A stretch of 30,285 nt of DNA from Lachnospiraceae bacterium (lineage in GTDB: Bacteria; Bacillota_A; Clostridia; Lachnospirales; Lachnospiraceae). Positions 1 through 7,125 of the stretch are shown here, piece after piece (within the stretch, counting starts at the first letter, position 1; each line of letters begins with the position of its first letter). The stretch covers positions 1 through 30,285 of the forward strand of contig VSNT01000032.1 in NCBI GenBank assembly GCA_009774465.1, given 5' to 3'. The position numbers and the translations under genes were made by a program. Under the pieces are notes generated by a model. That model saw only the letters and a list, made by a program, of their open reading frames with translations, ran no database searches and was not told the DNA's origin.

Positions 1-75
1 TCTATATATTGTGTTTGGGTTTTGCTTTTTTGTTTTTTTCGCAAATTTTAGAAATTTTTAGCACTAAAGTTCACA

Positions 76-104
76 TAGACAAAATATATAAATTTTGTTA
101 TATT
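76..104 (+). promoter_or_regulatory. Candidate sigma-A promoter of the AraC-family gene
   Basis: A -35 box TAGACA and a -10 box TATATT are separated by 17 bases. The spacer contains an inverted repeat, ACAAAAT at 79-85 and ATTTTGT at 92-98 with a 6-base centre, which lies where a regulator could block RNA polymerase. The predicted transcript would start near 111 and carry the AGGAAAGGAAA ribosome binding region just before the ATG at 172. This is a match to consensus only. Confidence 0.45.
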
Positions 105-171
105 AGGTAAAAATGGCAGAAAATGTTTATGAATCATTTTTGAATACTTTATTTAAGGAAAGGAAATTCAA

Positions 172-1047
172 ATGGGAAATACGAGACACAGGATAGAAAA
201 TATTAAACCTACTTATTTTGAAAGGTCTAAACTTTTATATGTTTCAACTTCGAAATATGAAGGAGACTGGCAGAGCATTTTTCATTCACATCCTTTCAGC
301 GAACTTTTCTATGTGGTAAACGGAAGCGGTTCCTTTGTGGCGGAGGGTTCGGAATTTCCTGTGGGGAAAAATGATATGGTCATCATCAACCCTCATGTAC
401 AGCATACGGAAAAATCTTTGCGCACGTCGCCTCTGGAATATATTGTATTGGGAATAGACGGACTTTCTTTTTCCTTTGAAAATATTGCGTCAGCCCAAGA
501 TGGTATTTATATGCAGACCGCTGCGGGAGCGGTGTACAAATATAATATGCAGAATGCGAATGTTTACGCTTATCTGAACATTATGCTGGAGGAGATATCA
601 GGCAAAGAGGAAAATTATGAAACAGTCTGCCAGAATCTTCTGGAAGTGCTCCTGGTATGTATGCTTAGAAATGACAATTTATCCATTGTCCAGAATAATC
701 ATAAGATTTTAAACAGGGAATGCACTCAGATTAAAAACTATCTGGATGCCAACTATGCTGAAAACATTACGCTGGATACACTGGCTTCCCTTACCCATAT
801 GAACAAATATTATATGGCCCATGCCTTTACAAAATATACAGGTCTTTCTCCTATTAATTATCTTCTTCAAAAGAGGATACAGGAGGGAAAGTCGCTGCTG
901 GAAACCTCTACCTGTTCCATTGCCCAGATTTCCACCATGCTTGGATTTTCTTCCCAGTCTTATTTTTCCCAGGCATTTAAAAAGGCGACAGGCAAAACGC
1001 CAATCCAGCATAGAAGCGAGTTCAGAAAGCAAAAGCAGGAAAATTAA
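172..1047 (+). CDS. AraC-family transcriptional regulator with N-terminal cupin domain
   Basis: This is a 291-residue cytoplasmic DNA-binding regulator. Residues about 30-100 form a cupin sensor fold, with H38, H40 and E44 in the first conserved strand motif and a PHVQH stretch at 74-78. Residues about 184-285 hold the two helix-turn-helix units of the AraC/XylS family, ending in the typical FSSQSYFSQAFKKATGKTP signature. Length and order fit sugar- or metabolite-sensing members such as RhaR and MelR relatives. The ligand and targets are unknown. The start is supported by a purine-rich AGGAAAGGAAA stretch about 7 bases upstream. It lies 82 bases upstream of the phosphate transporter gene on the same strand, so it may control that gene or only be a neighbour. 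Confidence 0.93.
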   Translation: MGNTRHRIENIKPTYFERSKLLYVSTSKYEGDWQSIFHSHPFSELFYVVNGSGSFVAEGSEFPVGKNDMVIINPHVQHTEKSLRTSPLEYIVLGIDGLSFSFENIASAQDGIYMQTAAGAVYKYNMQNANVYAYLNIMLEEISGKEENYETVCQNLLEVLLVCMLRNDNLSIVQNNHKILNRECTQIKNYLDANYAENITLDTLASLTHMNKYYMAHAFTKYTGLSPINYLLQKRIQEGKSLLETSTCSIAQISTMLGFSSQSYFSQAFKKATGKTPIQHRSEFRKQKQEN

Positions 1048-1129
1048 AAATGCCTATATTCAAAAAGAGGGAAATAGTGTAAAATAACAAATATATCAGC
1101 TTTTTACATACATCCGGAGGGATTGAAAA

Positions 1130-2902
1130 ATGGATATTTTTAGTATACTGACGATGATAGGCGGTCTTGCACTTTTTTTATATGGAATGGAGGTGCTTGG
1201 CGACGGTCTTAAGAAAGCATCTGGCGGCAAGCTGGAAATTATTCTGGAGAAACTGACCTCCAATAAATTGATGGCAATTTTGCTGGGGGCGGGCGTAACC
1301 GCAGTAATTCAATCTTCTTCGGCCACAACTGTTATGGTGGTGGGCTTTGTCAATTCGGGAATTATGAAACTGTCCCGGGCGGTAGGCGTTATTCTTGGAG
1401 CTAATGTGGGAACTACCGTAACAGCCTGGATTCTGAGCTTATCAGACGTAAAAGGCTCCAGCCTGTTTTTTCAGTTCTTAAAGCCTTCTTCTTTTTCACC
1501 TGTTCTTGCCATTATTGGAATCTGTATTCTTCACAGAGGGAAAAGGGAGATTCATAAAAATGTAGGTACAATCATGGTGGGGTTTGCGGTTTTAATGTTT
1601 GGTATGGATACCATGTCAAATTCAGTAACGCCTTTTGCGCAGAGCCCTGAATTTTCCAATATTCTTTTGATGTTTTCCAATCCGGTTTTGGGGATGCTGG
1701 CAGGTCTTGTTCTGACAGCAATTATTCAGTCTTCTTCCGCATCCGTAGGTATCTTACAGGCCCTTTGCGCGTCGGGGGCAGTCAGCTATGCCACTGCGAT
1801 ACCCATTATTATGGGAGAAAATGTAGGGGCATGTATGCCTGCGCTTCTTTCCGGTGCAGGAGGAAATAAGGGGGCGAAAAGGGCGGCGCTGATTCATCTT
1901 TATTATAATATATTAAAAACAGTAACGTTTATGGCAGTTTTCTATGCTGTGAATGCATTTGTTCATTTTGAATTTTTAGGGCAGGCGGCCAGCGCAGTGG
2001 GAGTTGCGGTGATACATAGTGCATTTAATGTGGCGGCAGTCATTGCAATATATCCCTTTACCAATCTTTTGGAAAAGCTGGTGTATTTGACAATTCCTGA
2101 AACAGAAGAAGAAAAGCTGGAAGGAGAAGAAGGAAGGAAAGAGATTCATCTTTTGGATGCAAGATTTTTAAGTACGCCGGGATTTGCTTTGGAACAATGC
2201 AGAAATGTGGCAATTGATATGGCAAATCATGCAAGAAGTGCCCTGTTTCTGGCAATGGAGCTGATTGATAAATTTGATCAGAAAGCATCGGAAAAGGTGA
2301 TTGAGCTTGAAGAACTGGTAGATTACTATGAGGATGAGCTGGGTTCTTATTTGATTAAATTAAGCAGTAAACATCTTTCGGAAAAAGACAGCCAGGAACT
2401 TTCAGTACTTCTTCACTGCATTGGCGATTTTGAAAGAATTTCAGATCATGCCATAAACATTATGGAATCGGCTAAAGAAATGTATGAAAAAAAGCTTTCT
2501 TTTTCTAAAAAGGCGCAGGAGGAACTGGTCATTTTTACAGGGGCAATTCAGGATATTGTGAATACATCCGTACAGATTTTCCAGGAGGAAGACTTAAAGC
2601 TTGCCGGTATGGTAGAGCCTTTGGAAGAGGTAATTGACTATTTAAATTCAGAAATGAAAAAGCGTCACATAAAAAGACTCAGGAAAGGGAAATGTACCAT
2701 TGAAATGGGCTTTATCCTTTCAGATATCACCACCAATTATGAAAGAGTGTCGGATCATTGTTCCAATATAGCTCTCTGCCTGCTTCAATTAAATGAAGAA
2801 AACTTTGACACCCATGAATATCAGTATAATCTGACTAAGAAAAATAATGTGGAATTTATTTCACAGGTAAATCACTTGAGCGAACAGTACCAATTACCAT
2901 AA
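1130..2902 (+). CDS. Na/Pi cotransporter family protein with C-terminal PhoU-like domain
   Basis: This 590-residue inner membrane protein takes up phosphate with sodium (NptA/PNaS family). The family's inverted repeat is visible as two QSSS signatures, QSSSATT at 61-67 and QSSSAS at 200-205, each within hydrophobic segments; about eight membrane segments occupy residues 1-320. After a short charged linker, residues about 345-560 form a helical PhoU-like domain, normal for the bacterial long form. The start has a strong GGAGGG ribosome binding site 8 bases upstream at 1116-1121. A weak TAAAAT -10-like hexamer at 1080-1085 could give the gene its own promoter, but no good -35 box accompanies it, so co-transcription with the AraC gene remains possible. 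No convincing terminator follows. Confidence 0.93.
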   Translation: MDIFSILTMIGGLALFLYGMEVLGDGLKKASGGKLEIILEKLTSNKLMAILLGAGVTAVIQSSSATTVMVVGFVNSGIMKLSRAVGVILGANVGTTVTAWILSLSDVKGSSLFFQFLKPSSFSPVLAIIGICILHRGKREIHKNVGTIMVGFAVLMFGMDTMSNSVTPFAQSPEFSNILLMFSNPVLGMLAGLVLTAIIQSSSASVGILQALCASGAVSYATAIPIIMGENVGACMPALLSGAGGNKGAKRAALIHLYYNILKTVTFMAVFYAVNAFVHFEFLGQAASAVGVAVIHSAFNVAAVIAIYPFTNLLEKLVYLTIPETEEEKLEGEEGRKEIHLLDARFLSTPGFALEQCRNVAIDMANHARSALFLAMELIDKFDQKASEKVIELEELVDYYEDELGSYLIKLSSKHLSEKDSQELSVLLHCIGDFERISDHAINIMESAKEMYEKKLSFSKKAQEELVIFTGAIQDIVNTSVQIFQEEDLKLAGMVEPLEEVIDYLNSEMKKRHIKRLRKGKCTIEMGFILSDITTNYERVSDHCSNIALCLLQLNEENFDTHEYQYNLTKKNNVEFISQVNHLSEQYQLP

Positions 2903-2930
2903 AGTCCGTTTTATAGGACTGCTGTAATGA

Positions 2931-2961
2931 TATTCTGATAATGGAAAAACAAATCAGAATA
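2931..2961. promoter_or_regulatory. 9-bp inverted repeat upstream of a small ORF
   Basis: TATTCTGAT at 2931-2939 is perfectly complementary to ATCAGAATA at 2953-2961, with a 13-base A-rich loop. The left arm overlaps a possible extended -10 element (TGATATTCT, 2928-2936), and the right arm ends 2 bases before the AGGAGG of the downstream small ORF. It could be an operator or an RNA hairpin that controls access to the ribosome binding site. It has no T-run and is not a terminator. Confidence 0.4.
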
Positions 2962-2973
2962 ACAGGAGGCAGT

Positions 2974-3078
2974 ATGATGAAAGGATATGTTGTTAATAAT
3001 GGTTATATGGGAATGGTGGAAGGAATCTACATGTTGTTTGCAAGTGAAGAAGATTATCTGGAGTATATAAACGCGTAG
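2974..3078 (+). CDS. Small hypothetical protein, 34 residues
   Basis: A short ORF begins with two adjacent ATG codons (2974 and 2977) after a perfect AGGAGG at 2964-2969. The second ATG has the better spacing of 7 bases. The product starts MMKGYVVNNGYMG and ends EDYLEYINA. It is rich in Gly, Tyr and Met early and acidic and aromatic later, with no membrane segment, signal peptide or zinc ligands. No function is recognised. The ORF ends 24 bases before the preferred start of the DNA glycosylase gene, so the two may be co-transcribed. The strong ribosome binding site and compact position are the main arguments that it is translated; conservation could not be tested. Confidence 0.55.
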   Translation: MMKGYVVNNGYMGMVEGIYMLFASEEDYLEYINA

Positions 3079-3102
3079 CAGTCTGCCATGAAAGGAGTAT
3101 CT

Positions 3103-3636
3103 ATGGCAAAAAAACTGGGACGGAGAACCTTAAGCCAGCCGGCAGTTACTTTGGCGCCGCTGCTGCTTGGAAAGCTTTTGTGCAGAAGGACCGAGCAGGG
3201 CATATTAAAATATAGAATTATGGAAACAGAATGCTATTATGGCGAGGAGGATACCGCCTGTCATGCCAGCAAGGGTAAGACAGAACGCACGAAAGTCCTT
3301 TATGAAAAGGGTGGAACTTCCTATGTATACCTCTGTTATGGGATGCACTGCCTGTTTAATGTGGTCAGCGGAAAGGAAGGCCATCCGGAAGCAGTATTGA
3401 TACGCGGGGTAACCGGGTATAACGGGCCGGGTAAGCTGACGCGTGCCATGAAAATAGACAGGACGCTAAATGGAGAGGACATGGTGGGTTCTAAGGAACT
3501 CTGGCTTGAGGATGACGGATACTGCCCTCCATATGTAACTGCCAAACGGGTAGGAATTGATTACGCCACAGAAGAGTACAGAGATATCTTATGGCGCTTT
3601 ATTGTAGATGATGGCAGATATAAGCCTGCGAAATAG
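3103..3636 (+). CDS. DNA-3-methyladenine glycosylase, AAG/MPG family
   Basis: This monofunctional base-excision repair enzyme removes alkylated purines such as 3-methyladenine and hypoxanthine from DNA. The family core is clear: ETECYYG at 41-47, where E43 and Y45 correspond to the catalytic Glu and the base-stacking Tyr of human AAG, followed by TACHASKGKTERT and the YVYLCYGMHCLFNVV block at 74-88. The 177-residue length is near the usual bacterial size of about 190-200. The start at 3103 is preferred over the in-frame ATG at 3088 because AAAGGAG (3091-3097) is placed 5 bases before 3103. The next gene follows after 15 bases on the same strand. Confidence 0.9.
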   Translation: MAKKLGRRTLSQPAVTLAPLLLGKLLCRRTEQGILKYRIMETECYYGEEDTACHASKGKTERTKVLYEKGGTSYVYLCYGMHCLFNVVSGKEGHPEAVLIRGVTGYNGPGKLTRAMKIDRTLNGEDMVGSKELWLEDDGYCPPYVTAKRVGIDYATEEYRDILWRFIVDDGRYKPAK

Positions 3637-3651
3637 AAGGAGCTGTACCAG

Positions 3652-4305
3652 ATGAAAGAAATAATTTACGGGACAGAGAATCCCGGGAAAATAGCATATA
3701 TGCAAAGGGCGCTTGAGAAAGTTCCGGTCAGAATAACAGGGGCGAAGCCAGCCGCTGATGAACGAGGACTGACGCTTCCTGCCATTGAAGAAACAGGGAA
3801 AGATCAGCTTGAAAATGCCAGGTTGAAGGCGGAAAGTTATTTCCGTCTTTTTAAAAGCCCTGTGTTTTCCTGCGACAGCGGTCTATACCTTTGGGACTTT
3901 TCCACGGGGGAGGCGCTTCCTGAAAGTGAGCAGCCGGGAATTCATGTACGGGGAAGAGGAAGCCACAGACTGAGCGATGATGAGCTGTTAGCTCATTACA
4001 TAAATCTGGTTAAAAAATATGGGCTGATAAAGGCCAGATATAAAAATGCGATCTGCCTGATCTGGAATGAAGATATCAGAGAAGAAAGTATTGTGGAAAA
4101 TTTGTGGGGAAAAGAATTTTTGTTTACAGATATCCCTCATCCAAAGAAAGTACCGGGTTTTCCTCTTGACAGCATTTCTCTTGATATAAAAACAAGGCAG
4201 TATTTTTATGATATGGAAGGAAACTCACAGGATAATCTGGTATCGGGCAATGGATTTGAGTGCTTTTTTTGTAATTTTTTCAAAAAATATGAAAAAATAT
4301 GTTAA
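3652..4305 (+). CDS. Divergent HAM1/RdgB-like non-canonical purine NTP pyrophosphatase
   Basis: The first third matches the HAM1/RdgB house-cleaning nucleotide pyrophosphatases: a T8-x-N10-x-x-K13 triphosphate-binding motif, EETGKDQLENARLKA at 46-60, and CDSGLYL at 74-80, corresponding to the metal-binding DDSGL loop. Family members hydrolyse dITP and XTP to monophosphates. The remainder is atypical. The canonical GFGYDP segment reads GFPLDS at 169-174, and an SHR appears at residues 104-106 rather than near the C-terminus. The protein is 217 residues against about 195-205 for classical RdgB. Substrate range may therefore differ, and the NTPase call is by family resemblance. It follows the glycosylase gene closely, which suggests a small nucleic-acid hygiene operon. 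The end of the gene is AT-rich. Confidence 0.75.
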   Translation: MKEIIYGTENPGKIAYMQRALEKVPVRITGAKPAADERGLTLPAIEETGKDQLENARLKAESYFRLFKSPVFSCDSGLYLWDFSTGEALPESEQPGIHVRGRGSHRLSDDELLAHYINLVKKYGLIKARYKNAICLIWNEDIREESIVENLWGKEFLFTDIPHPKKVPGFPLDSISLDIKTRQYFYDMEGNSQDNLVSGNGFECFFCNFFKKYEKIC

Positions 4306-4333
4306 AATTCGGGAAAACGCGATGAATTACAAC

Positions 4334-4362
4334 TTTTCACAGACATTTCTATAATTTATACT
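4334..4362 (+). promoter_or_regulatory. Candidate promoter for the Spo0A-domain gene and pseC
   Basis: A TTTTCA -35-like box and a TATACT -10 box are spaced by 17 bases in the AT-rich gap before the Spo0A-domain gene. A second -10-like TATAAT lies at 4350-4355, so the exact start site is uncertain. No clear TGTCGAA-type 0A box was seen here. Confidence 0.35.
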
Positions 4363-4401
4363 TAAATTACAGGAAATTTAATTGAAAAGGAGATTTCAGT
4401 T

Positions 4402-4809
4402 ATGCATAATGAAGATGGCAAGAAGGTTGAACAAATGGTATCGCATATGATGCTGGACATGGGAGTTCCTGCTCATTTAAAGGGATACAGATATGTCCGC
4501 AGTGCGGTGCTGATTGCCGAGGAAGATATGAAGGTTGTGGGAAGTGTAACAAAACTGCTTTACCCTGAGATTGCGAAGCAGTATAATACTACTGACTGCA
4601 AGGTGGAAAGAGCAATACGAAATGCCATCGAAATTTCATGGGAAAGAGGAAATAAGGAAACCTTTGAGCGGCTGTTTGGATATTGTGTAAAAAGCGGTCA
4701 GGGCAGGCCGACAAACAGTGAATACATAGCAGCAATTGCAGACACCATCAGAATACAGATGAATGCGGCAGATCTTAAAGAAAAGGAGCGCGGATATACA
4801 CATGGATAA
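4402..4809 (+). CDS. Free-standing Spo0A C-terminal-type DNA-binding domain protein
   Basis: All 135 residues align by eye with the effector (DNA-binding) domain of the sporulation regulator Spo0A: MGVPAHLKGYRYVRSAV at 20-36, VTKLLYPEIAKQYNTT at 49-64, the recognition-helix region KVERAIRNAIEISWERGN at 67-84, and FGYCVKSGQGRPTNSEYIA at 92-110. The phosphoacceptor receiver domain that normally precedes it is absent, and the gene starts cleanly at an ATG with GAAAAGGAG upstream, so this is not an obvious truncation. Without a receiver it may bind 0A-like sites constitutively, compete with Spo0A, or respond to another partner. Its last 8 bases overlap the start of pseC, pointing to co-transcription and translational coupling. 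Confidence 0.88.
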   Translation: MHNEDGKKVEQMVSHMMLDMGVPAHLKGYRYVRSAVLIAEEDMKVVGSVTKLLYPEIAKQYNTTDCKVERAIRNAIEISWERGNKETFERLFGYCVKSGQGRPTNSEYIAAIADTIRIQMNAADLKEKERGYTHG

Positions 4810-6004
4810 ACCAGCAATTTGCGGAGGAAGCCCTGTTCGGGAGACAAAAATATTTTATGGACATCAGTATATTGATGATGCGGATATTCAGGCGGTGGTG
4901 GACGTTTTAAAAAGCGACTACCTTACCTGTGGACCTAAAATCAGTGAACTGGAAGAAAAGCTTTGCGATCTCACCGGTGCAAAATACGCAGTGGCCTGCA
5001 GCAATGGCACAGCAGCACTGCATCTGGCATGTATGGCGGCGGGCGTTTGCAAGGGGGACGAGGTAATCACAACTCCCATTACCTTTGCGGCATCTGCCAA
5101 CTGCGCATTATACTGCGGTGCAAGACCTGTTTTTGCGGATATTAATGAGGAGACCTTTAATATTGATCCAAAGAGTGTGGAAATCCTTACAGGAGAGAAG
5201 ACAAAGGCAGTAGTGGCAGTAGACTTTACGGGACAGTCTGCAGAGCTTGACAGTCTGCTTACACATTGTCGTAAGCATGGGCTGGTATTAATTGAGGATG
5301 GCGCTCATGTGATTGGAACAAAATATAATGGAAAATGGAACGGCTCCATTTCAGATATGACTACCTTAAGTTTTCATCCGGTTAAAACGGTAACCGGCGG
5401 CGAGGGCGGGGCAGTGTTAACTGATAATGAAGAATATTATCAGAAGCTGCTTTTATACCGTACCCACGGAATTACCAGAGATCCGGAACTGATGGAGCAC
5501 GAAATAGATGGTCCCTGGTATTATGAACAGGTGGCCCTTGGGATGAATTACCGGATGACAGATATGCAGGCAGCGCTTGTGATCAGTCAACTAAATAAGC
5601 TTTCTGTATTTTCAAAGCGCAGAAAAGAGATTGTAAAGGCTTATGACGAAGCCTTTGGCAGGCTGCCTCAGGTTATTTTACAGAAGGAAATTCCGGAATC
5701 AGACACGACAAGACATTTATATATTTTAAGACTTAATTTATCCAAACTGAAAATTGACAGAAAGCAGTTTTTTGAAGCGCTGGGAGCGGAAAATATCTGC
5801 TGTAATGTACATTATATACCAGTCTATTACTTTCCTTATTATGAAAAACTGGGCTACAAAAAGGGACTTTGCCCCAAAGCGGAAAAGCTGTATGAGGAAA
5901 TCATCAGCCTGCCGCTTTATTATGCAATGACAGATCAGGATGTGCAGGATGTGATTAAGGCTGTCACCAAAATTGCAGTATATTATGCGGCGGACGAGCT
6001 TTAA
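4802..6004 (+). CDS. pseC: PseC-like UDP-sugar aminotransferase of the pseudaminic acid pathway
   Basis: This is a PLP-dependent DegT/DnrJ/EryC1 aminotransferase of 400 residues. Family members of this type convert UDP-2-acetamido-2,6-dideoxy-L-arabino-hexos-4-ulose to the 4-amino L-altrose sugar. Seen directly: the YGHQYIDDADIQAVVDVLKS opening typical of PseC, SNGTAALH at 68-75, IEDGAHVIG at 164-172 with the Asp that contacts the pyridine nitrogen, and SFHPVK-TVTGGEGG around the PLP lysine K195. The start at 4802 matches the usual PseC N-terminus, but its AGGAG lies 13 bases upstream, which is long; coupling to the overlapping upstream gene may help. It converges with the - strand pse operon and only 21 bases separate the stops. 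A role in a different 4-amino sugar cannot be excluded. Confidence 0.85.
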   Translation: MDKPAICGGSPVRETKIFYGHQYIDDADIQAVVDVLKSDYLTCGPKISELEEKLCDLTGAKYAVACSNGTAALHLACMAAGVCKGDEVITTPITFAASANCALYCGARPVFADINEETFNIDPKSVEILTGEKTKAVVAVDFTGQSAELDSLLTHCRKHGLVLIEDGAHVIGTKYNGKWNGSISDMTTLSFHPVKTVTGGEGGAVLTDNEEYYQKLLLYRTHGITRDPELMEHEIDGPWYYEQVALGMNYRMTDMQAALVISQLNKLSVFSKRRKEIVKAYDEAFGRLPQVILQKEIPESDTTRHLYILRLNLSKLKIDRKQFFEALGAENICCNVHYIPVYYFPYYEKLGYKKGLCPKAEKLYEEIISLPLYYAMTDQDVQDVIKAVTKIAVYYAADEL

Positions 6005-6025
6005 GTAAAATATGAATCCGGCAAA

Positions 6026-7102
6026 TCAAATTGCTTCGTTCTGGCGGTGCATTTCCGGCGGCTCATAGTTATCCATAAAGTCTTCTCCCAGATATACGAT
6101 TTCTTCTGCGAACTTAATAGAATGAACTACTGTAAATACTGATATTACGCGGCGGAACATGAGATTCGGGATAAAGTTAAGCACTTCCATAGGAAATTTG
6201 CCATCCAGTATAATATATTCGGAAAAAATATCATGGTAATTCAAAAGATCTCTTGGGTGAGGTTTTATCATTATAATAGATTCTTCTCCGGGGATGGTTC
6301 CAAACTGTTCTATGCAGTCGCGGAATATTTTTTCCCGTACATCCAGAGAGCATAAGGGTTCTGTTAACAGCAGAATCCTGTTTTTATCTTTGCTGTCGTT
6401 TAATTTTTTGCTGATTTCGTCCATGTCGGCAATGAACAGATGAATCAGTAGATTTTTGGCAGCATCATCCAGGGCGTCCACCAGTTCACAGCGGGGCTTT
6501 TCGATATATTTGGGGCAGGGATATGGAAGGATGGAAATATTGTTAACTTCCATATCTATGCAGTATTTTGCCCAGCCATTTTGTATAAAAATAAGGTTTA
6601 ATGAGGCAAGAAAAGCTTTCAGCTTAAAGTGGCCTCTGTTGTCATATCTGGCTGTGTCATAAGTGCTGATACAGTCCAGCCCATCCTCCAGGGCATGGTA
6701 AGGTATTTTTTTATAACTCAGGTAATATCCAATGGGATCGGAATCGCAAAATACATAAATATCTTTATATTCTTTAAAATTCACCGGAACATAGTTTTCC
6801 TGCATTTTTCCCAAAAGCCTGGTATATTTCATCCTTGCAAGCAGATTTAAAATCAGATTTCCGCGGTTTTTGTGATACTTCATAACCTCCGGAAAAGTAA
6901 TGTCTTCTTTTTCATCAAACATATACACATTTTCAAACAGACCGCATTTTTCGGCTCTGGTCTTTAAGTCCCCAAAATCATTGGACATGGTGCTTAAAAT
7001 AAGATCCGCGTTTTTTCGATCAGATACAGGAAGATTCAGTTCTTTTAAGCAGGCTACATATACGTGATAATAGGTGTGACAGACGTAAACTCGGTTCTTC
7101 AT
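6026..7102 (-). CDS. Sialyltransferase-like GT-B glycosyltransferase (GT52/GT38-type), candidate pseudaminyltransferase
   Basis: This 358-residue cytosolic protein carries the three short motifs shared by bacterial sialyltransferases of families GT38, GT52, GT80 and GT97: an acidic pair plus glycine (LEDG, E139-D140-G141), an HP motif in KPHPRD (H282-P283), and a downstream S/T cluster in VISVFTVVHS (S321, T324, S328). In those families they position the general base and the CMP of CMP-sialic acid. It is the last gene of the operon that makes a CMP-nonulosonate, so transfer of pseudaminic acid or a derivative from its CMP donor is the natural inference. The start has AAAGGAA about 5 bases upstream. 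Overall similarity to named enzymes is low, so acceptor and linkage are unknown. There is no signal peptide or membrane segment. Confidence 0.7.
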   Translation of the reverse strand: MKNRVYVCHTYYHVYVACLKELNLPVSDRKNADLILSTMSNDFGDLKTRAEKCGLFENVYMFDEKEDITFPEVMKYHKNRGNLILNLLARMKYTRLLGKMQENYVPVNFKEYKDIYVFCDSDPIGYYLSYKKIPYHALEDGLDCISTYDTARYDNRGHFKLKAFLASLNLIFIQNGWAKYCIDMEVNNISILPYPCPKYIEKPRCELVDALDDAAKNLLIHLFIADMDEISKKLNDSKDKNRILLLTEPLCSLDVREKIFRDCIEQFGTIPGEESIIMIKPHPRDLLNYHDIFSEYIILDGKFPMEVLNFIPNLMFRRVISVFTVVHSIKFAEEIVYLGEDFMDNYEPPEMHRQNEAI

Positions 7103-7125
7103 GGTGTTCCTTTCTTCCGGCAGAT

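Noticed and set aside
821..1087. 88-codon + strand ORF overlapping the AraC helix-turn-helix region
   Set aside because: It is in another frame of a gene with clear family motifs; the product is rich in Arg, Pro and Leu and matches nothing.
2903..2920. Possible terminator after the phosphate transporter (AGTCC/GGACT)
   Set aside because: The stem is only 5 bp and there is no T-run after it.
4306..4401. 0A box (TGTCGAA-like) before the Spo0A-domain gene
   Set aside because: Both strands of the gap were read and no good match was found, so autoregulation through a classical 0A box is not supported.
6004..6026. Bidirectional terminator expected between the converging pseC and sialyltransferase-like genes
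   Set aside because: The 21-base gap has no GC-rich stem or T-run; nothing convincing is visible there.
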